From positions 806,001 to 870,000 of the forward strand of contig NZ_CP180191.1 in NCBI RefSeq assembly GCF_047549485.1: DNA of 64,000 nucleotides, in the 5' to 3' direction. Source of the DNA: Piscinibacterium candidicorallinum. GTDB lineage: Bacteria; Pseudomonadota; Gammaproteobacteria; Burkholderiales; Burkholderiaceae_C. The position numbers were made by a program, and so were the translations under genes. Below, piece by piece: positions 60,783-64,000 of this stretch (position 1 is its first letter; each line of letters starts with the position of its first letter). Under the pieces are notes generated by a model, which was given only the letters and a program-made list of their open reading frames with translations, did no database searches and was not told the DNA's origin.

Positions 60783-62003
60783 TCAGACCACCGAACCGAG
60801 CTTGAAGATCGGCAGGTACATCGCGATCACGATGCCGCCGATCAACGTGCCAAGGACGACCATGATCAGCGGTTCCATCAACGACGAGAGCGCATCAACG
60901 GCTTCGTCGACTTCGCGCTCATAGAAGTCCGCAACCTTGGCGAGCATGTCATCCAGCGCACCCGACTCCTCGCCGATCGAGGTCATCTGAATGGCCATAT
61001 TTGGGAACACGTTGGAGTTCTGCATGGCAACACCCAGCGAGGTGCCGATACTGACCTCATTCTGGATGCCGCGGGTTGCCTGGGTGTAGACCGCGTTGCC
61101 TGCTGCGCCGCCCACTGAATCGAGCGCTTCCACGAGGGGCACGCCTGCCGCGAACATCGTCGAAAGCGTACGGCTCCATCTCGCCACGGAACCCTTCATC
61201 AACAGATCACCAACTACCGGCGCCTTCAAGAGCACTCGATCCATGAACATCTGTACCTTTGGGCTTCGCTTCCACGCTTGGAAAAAGAAATAGAGCGACC
61301 CGAAGGTGACGCCGAATATCAGATACCAATAGGTAACGAAGAAATCGGACATTGCGATCACAATGACCGTGGGCGCGGGGAGCTCTGCACCAAAGCTGGT
61401 GAAGATCTCCTTGAAGGAAGGAATCACAAAGATCATGATCACTGCGGTGACCACAAACGCTACGACGATGATGGACACCGGGTAGAACATCGCCGACTTG
61501 ATCTTTCCCTTCAGGGCGAGCGTCTTCTCCTTGTAGACCGCCAGACGTTCCAAGAGCGTGTCCAAGATACCGGCTTGCTCGCCCGCAGCGATCAGATTGC
61601 AGAACAGCGCGTCGAAGTACTGAGGAAACTTCCGAAACGCAGTCGCGAGGCTGGACCCAGTCTCCACGTCAGCTCTGATGTCATTCATCATGCGCGAGAA
61701 GGCCGGATTGGTCGATCCGCGGCTGACAATGTCAAAGCACTGAAGCATAGGCACGCCGGCCTTGAGCATCGTTGCCAGCTGGCGCGTAAAGATCGAGATC
61801 TCCTTGTCGGTGACCTTTCGACCGCCTGAGACGCGCTGCTTCTTGACCTTGGTGGGCAGAATGCCTTTGCGGCGCAGCGCCGACTGGACGACGGCCTCGC
61901 CGCCTGCGCGCATCTCGCCTTTCAGGATCCGTCCGACCTTGTCCTTGCCCTCCCAGAGATAGAGTGCGTCCGGAGCGGCTGCCTTGCGGGTTGCTGTGGC
62001 CAT
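60783..62003 (-). CDS. pilC: Type IV pilus inner-membrane platform protein PilC
   Basis: A 406-residue GspF-family protein with three predicted spans (near residues 175-200, 225-245 and 380-400) and two cytoplasmic repeats (e.g. EISIFTRQLATMLKAGVPMLQCFDIV and RWSRTLSTMFAAGVPLVEALDSV). It anchors the pilus assembly motor PilB. Begins 43 bp after pilB. Confidence 0.97.
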   Translation of the reverse strand: MATATRKAAAPDALYLWEGKDKVGRILKGEMRAGGEAVVQSALRRKGILPTKVKKQRVSGGRKVTDKEISIFTRQLATMLKAGVPMLQCFDIVSRGSTNPAFSRMMNDIRADVETGSSLATAFRKFPQYFDALFCNLIAAGEQAGILDTLLERLAVYKEKTLALKGKIKSAMFYPVSIIVVAFVVTAVIMIFVIPSFKEIFTSFGAELPAPTVIVIAMSDFFVTYWYLIFGVTFGSLYFFFQAWKRSPKVQMFMDRVLLKAPVVGDLLMKGSVARWSRTLSTMFAAGVPLVEALDSVGGAAGNAVYTQATRGIQNEVSIGTSLGVAMQNSNVFPNMAIQMTSIGEESGALDDMLAKVADFYEREVDEAVDALSSLMEPLIMVVLGTLIGGIVIAMYLPIFKLGSVV

Positions 62004-62046
62004 GGGTTCTGTCCGATTACCGTCGTTCTGGTGTCACAGTGTCGCG

Positions 62047-63774
62047 TCACTCGTTGGTGACTGCGAACACTTCCTCGAGTGATGTCACGCCTTGTCGGAC
62101 CTTCGCCAGCCCGGACTCGCGCAACGAGCGCACGCCTTCAATCTTGGCCTGCTCGGCGATCTGCATTGCGTTGCCGTTGGACAGGATGATGCGCTGGATC
62201 TCCTCTGAGATCGGCATCACCTGGTAGATGCCGACCCGGCCCTTGTAGCCCGAGCCATTGCAGCGATCGCAGCCGACTGGCTTGTAGGGCTTCCAGCTGC
62301 CGTCAAGATCGTCGTCGGTATATCCAGCCTCAACGAGCGCGTCATAGGGCAGCTCGTAGGGCTGCTTGCACTGTGCACACAGGCGCCGCGCCAGTCGCTG
62401 GGCCGTGATGAGAATCACCGATGATGCAATGTTGAACGGAGCCACGCCCATGTTCATCAGGCGCGTCAAGGTTGTTGGCGCGTCATTGGTGTGCAGGGTG
62501 GAGAACACCATGTGGCCGGTCTGAGCGGCCTTGATGGCGATGTCGGCGGTCTCGAGATCGCGGATTTCGCCGACCATGATGATGTCAGGGTCCTGGCGCA
62601 GGAAGGACTTCAGTGCCGCAGCAAAGGTCAGCCCTGCCTTTTCATTCACGTTGACCTGGTTGATCCCGGGTAGCGAAATTTCAGCAGGATCTTCCGCTGT
62701 AGCGATGTTCACGCCAGGCTCGTTCAAGAGATTCAGGCAGGTGTAGAGCGACACAGTCTTGCCAGAACCGGTCGGCCCAGTCACCAGCACCATCCCGTAG
62801 GGTCGCTTGATCGCCTCCATGAGGCGTTCTTTCTCGATCGGGTCGTAGCCCAGCGCATCGATCCCGAGCCGAGCCGACGACGGGTCGAGAATACGCATCA
62901 CGATCTTCTCGCCATACATGGTCGGCAGTGTCGAGACGCGAAGGTCAATCACCTTGGTCGGGCTGACTGCGATCTTCACGCGCCCATCCTGCGGCACGCG
63001 CTTCTCCGAGATGTCGAGCTTGGAGATCACCTTCAGGCGCGCGGCGATCCGCTCTCTGAGCTGCAGCGGTGGCTGAGCCACCTCCTTGAGCATGCCATCG
63101 ACTCGGAAACGGATCCGGTAGAACTTCTCGTAGGGCTCGAAGTGCATGTCCGAGGCGCCGGCATCGATGGCGTCGATCATGATCTTCTGCAAAAACTTGA
63201 CGATCGGCGCTTCGTCCGCGTCGGCGCCGTCGTCTACAGACTGAGCGTCTGTATCGACCACTTCCAGGTTGACGTCGGAGTCGTCGGCGAGCTCGCTGAT
63301 GGCTGTGGTCGCGGACTTCGCGTTTTTGTCGACGATTTCGCGCAGCCGGTCATGCTCGGCCACCACGATGTCGAGCTGCAACTGCGTCTGAAACTGGATC
63401 TGCGAGAGCGCCTGCTGGTTGGTCGGGTCCGAGACCGCGACGTACAGGCGGTTGCCGCGCTTCTTGAGCGCCAGCACGTAGTTGCTCTGAGCGAGCTTCT
63501 TGTCGATCAGATCGATCGGCAGCTGGTCGATGTCCAGCGTCGATACGTCCACCATCGGATGGCCGAAGGACTCGCTGATGACGCGCGCTAATGTGGCTGC
63601 ATTCATGTTCGGCAGCTTGGCGGCCAGCAGTTCGTCGATGAACTCCGTCTTGTTCTCTGTGGCGCGCTTGCTGACGCGGTCGGCGTCAGGCACGTTCAGC
63701 GCGTTGAACTGGACGAGCGCGCGCGCCAACCCGGTCAGCTGGGTCGTGCCAGCAGCTGCTGCGTTAACGGCCAT
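62047..63774 (-). CDS. pilB: Type IV pilus assembly ATPase PilB
   Basis: A 575-residue GspE-family hexameric ATPase powering pilus extension. An N-terminal GspEN domain (SESFGHPMVDVSTLDIDQLP), then RVPQDGRVKI, Walker A TGPTGSGKTVSLYTCL (about residue 330), Asp box, Walker B MVGEIRDLETADIAIKAAQTGH and the tetracysteine zinc motif CAQC...CDRC near residues 475-510. The ATG at 63774 has a GGAG ribosome site 5 nt upstream; a GTG two codons upstream is an alternative. First gene of the pilBCD-coaE unit. Confidence 0.97.
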   Translation of the reverse strand: MAVNAAAAGTTQLTGLARALVQFNALNVPDADRVSKRATENKTEFIDELLAAKLPNMNAATLARVISESFGHPMVDVSTLDIDQLPIDLIDKKLAQSNYVLALKKRGNRLYVAVSDPTNQQALSQIQFQTQLQLDIVVAEHDRLREIVDKNAKSATTAISELADDSDVNLEVVDTDAQSVDDGADADEAPIVKFLQKIMIDAIDAGASDMHFEPYEKFYRIRFRVDGMLKEVAQPPLQLRERIAARLKVISKLDISEKRVPQDGRVKIAVSPTKVIDLRVSTLPTMYGEKIVMRILDPSSARLGIDALGYDPIEKERLMEAIKRPYGMVLVTGPTGSGKTVSLYTCLNLLNEPGVNIATAEDPAEISLPGINQVNVNEKAGLTFAAALKSFLRQDPDIIMVGEIRDLETADIAIKAAQTGHMVFSTLHTNDAPTTLTRLMNMGVAPFNIASSVILITAQRLARRLCAQCKQPYELPYDALVEAGYTDDDLDGSWKPYKPVGCDRCNGSGYKGRVGIYQVMPISEEIQRIILSNGNAMQIAEQAKIEGVRSLRESGLAKVRQGVTSLEEVFAVTNE

Positions 63775-63862
63775 GAGCACTCCGCGCGATCAGTCTGCGC
63801 ATTTCAGTGAATCGTGAATTCGCACCGCACACGCGGTCGTCGAATGTTGAGAAAACACTTTA

Positions 63863-63891
63863 ACTGTACGCGCCAAGGACCCGTGTTGCAA
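63863..63891 (-). promoter_or_regulatory. Putative pilB promoter
   Basis: On the minus strand, TTGCAA (63891-63886), 17-bp spacer, TACAGT (63868-63863), each matching four of six consensus bases, 89 bp upstream of the pilB start. No sigma-54 type GG...GC motif was found. The remaining sequence to 64000 shows no gene. Confidence 0.35.
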
Positions 63892-64000
63892 AGAAAAGCA
63901 CGCGTGGCTCGCGCATGGATGCGACACCGGCAACGTGACGAAATGCTTCAAGCCGTAGGCCCGCACACGGTCAGAAATGCATCAAGGGAAGGCAAACTGG

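Noticed and set aside
63781..64000. Sigma-54 promoter or pilin gene upstream of pilB
   Set aside because: No GG-N10-GC pair with proper flanks and no prepilin-like leader sequence was found in the 220 bp available.

Overview
The window is GC-rich (roughly two thirds G+C by eye), densely coded chromosomal DNA of a betaproteobacterium, most likely Burkholderiales. The evidence is gene order: ribBX-ribH-nusB, coaD beside a dicluster ferredoxin, rsmD divergent from ftsY, a complete mraZ-to-ftsZ division/cell-wall cluster followed by lpxC, dciA, an M23 peptidase and secA, and zapD-coaE-pilD-pilC-pilB. No rRNA, tRNA, CRISPR array, prophage or intact insertion sequence was seen.

Region by region. 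0-2.3 kb: riboflavin genes and the start of nusB on the minus strand, then a ComEA-like DNA-binding protein. 2.3-6.3 kb: pth, a CPBP membrane protease-like protein, two tandem paralogues with a caspase-clan-like His/Cys pair, and a patatin-like lipase. 6.3-9.5 kb: small metabolic and stress genes (DUF1289 protein, an unusual SDR, peroxiredoxin, a small membrane protein, a GNAT acetyltransferase). 9.6-15 kb: ychF, a MOSC protein, ferredoxin, coaD, rsmD, ftsY. 15.3-18.5 kb: a secreted lipase-like lipoprotein, an OmpW-type porin, a macrodomain hydrolase and an NTF2-like protein.

18.5-28.5 kb is the most interesting part, a selenium island. It carries a SelD-type selenophosphate synthetase (SenC), a SenB-type selenosugar glycosyltransferase, a SenA/EgtB-type C-Se bond-forming oxygenase and the histidine methyltransferase EgtD. 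Together these make up a selenoneine pathway. They are followed by a four-gene PhnCDE-like ABC transporter whose binding protein resembles the branch annotated as putative selenate binding. On the other flank of senC, in the same direction, a radical SAM protein with a cysteine-free SPASM-like tail is paired with an unrecognised 144-residue protein. That pair is the best candidate for something undescribed.

28.7-31.2 kb holds an APC permease and a methyltransferase with a signal peptide. 31.7-48.8 kb is the dcw cluster, preceded by four 10-bp-spaced MraZ-box-like repeats; most of its genes overlap by four bases, which suggests translational coupling. 49-58.2 kb has lpxC, dciA, an M23 peptidase, secA, argJ, a DUF815 ATPase and a Nudix-ThiE fusion. 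58.2-63.8 kb, on the minus strand, has yacG, zapD, coaE and the type IV pilus assembly genes pilD, pilC and pilB.

Two families of short dispersed repeats recur between genes. One is a long imperfect hairpin (full copy at 7521-7673), a half copy of which supplies the 3' end of the DUF815 gene. The other is a roughly 100-bp element present four times, always in plus orientation, with an exact 45-nt internal spacing.
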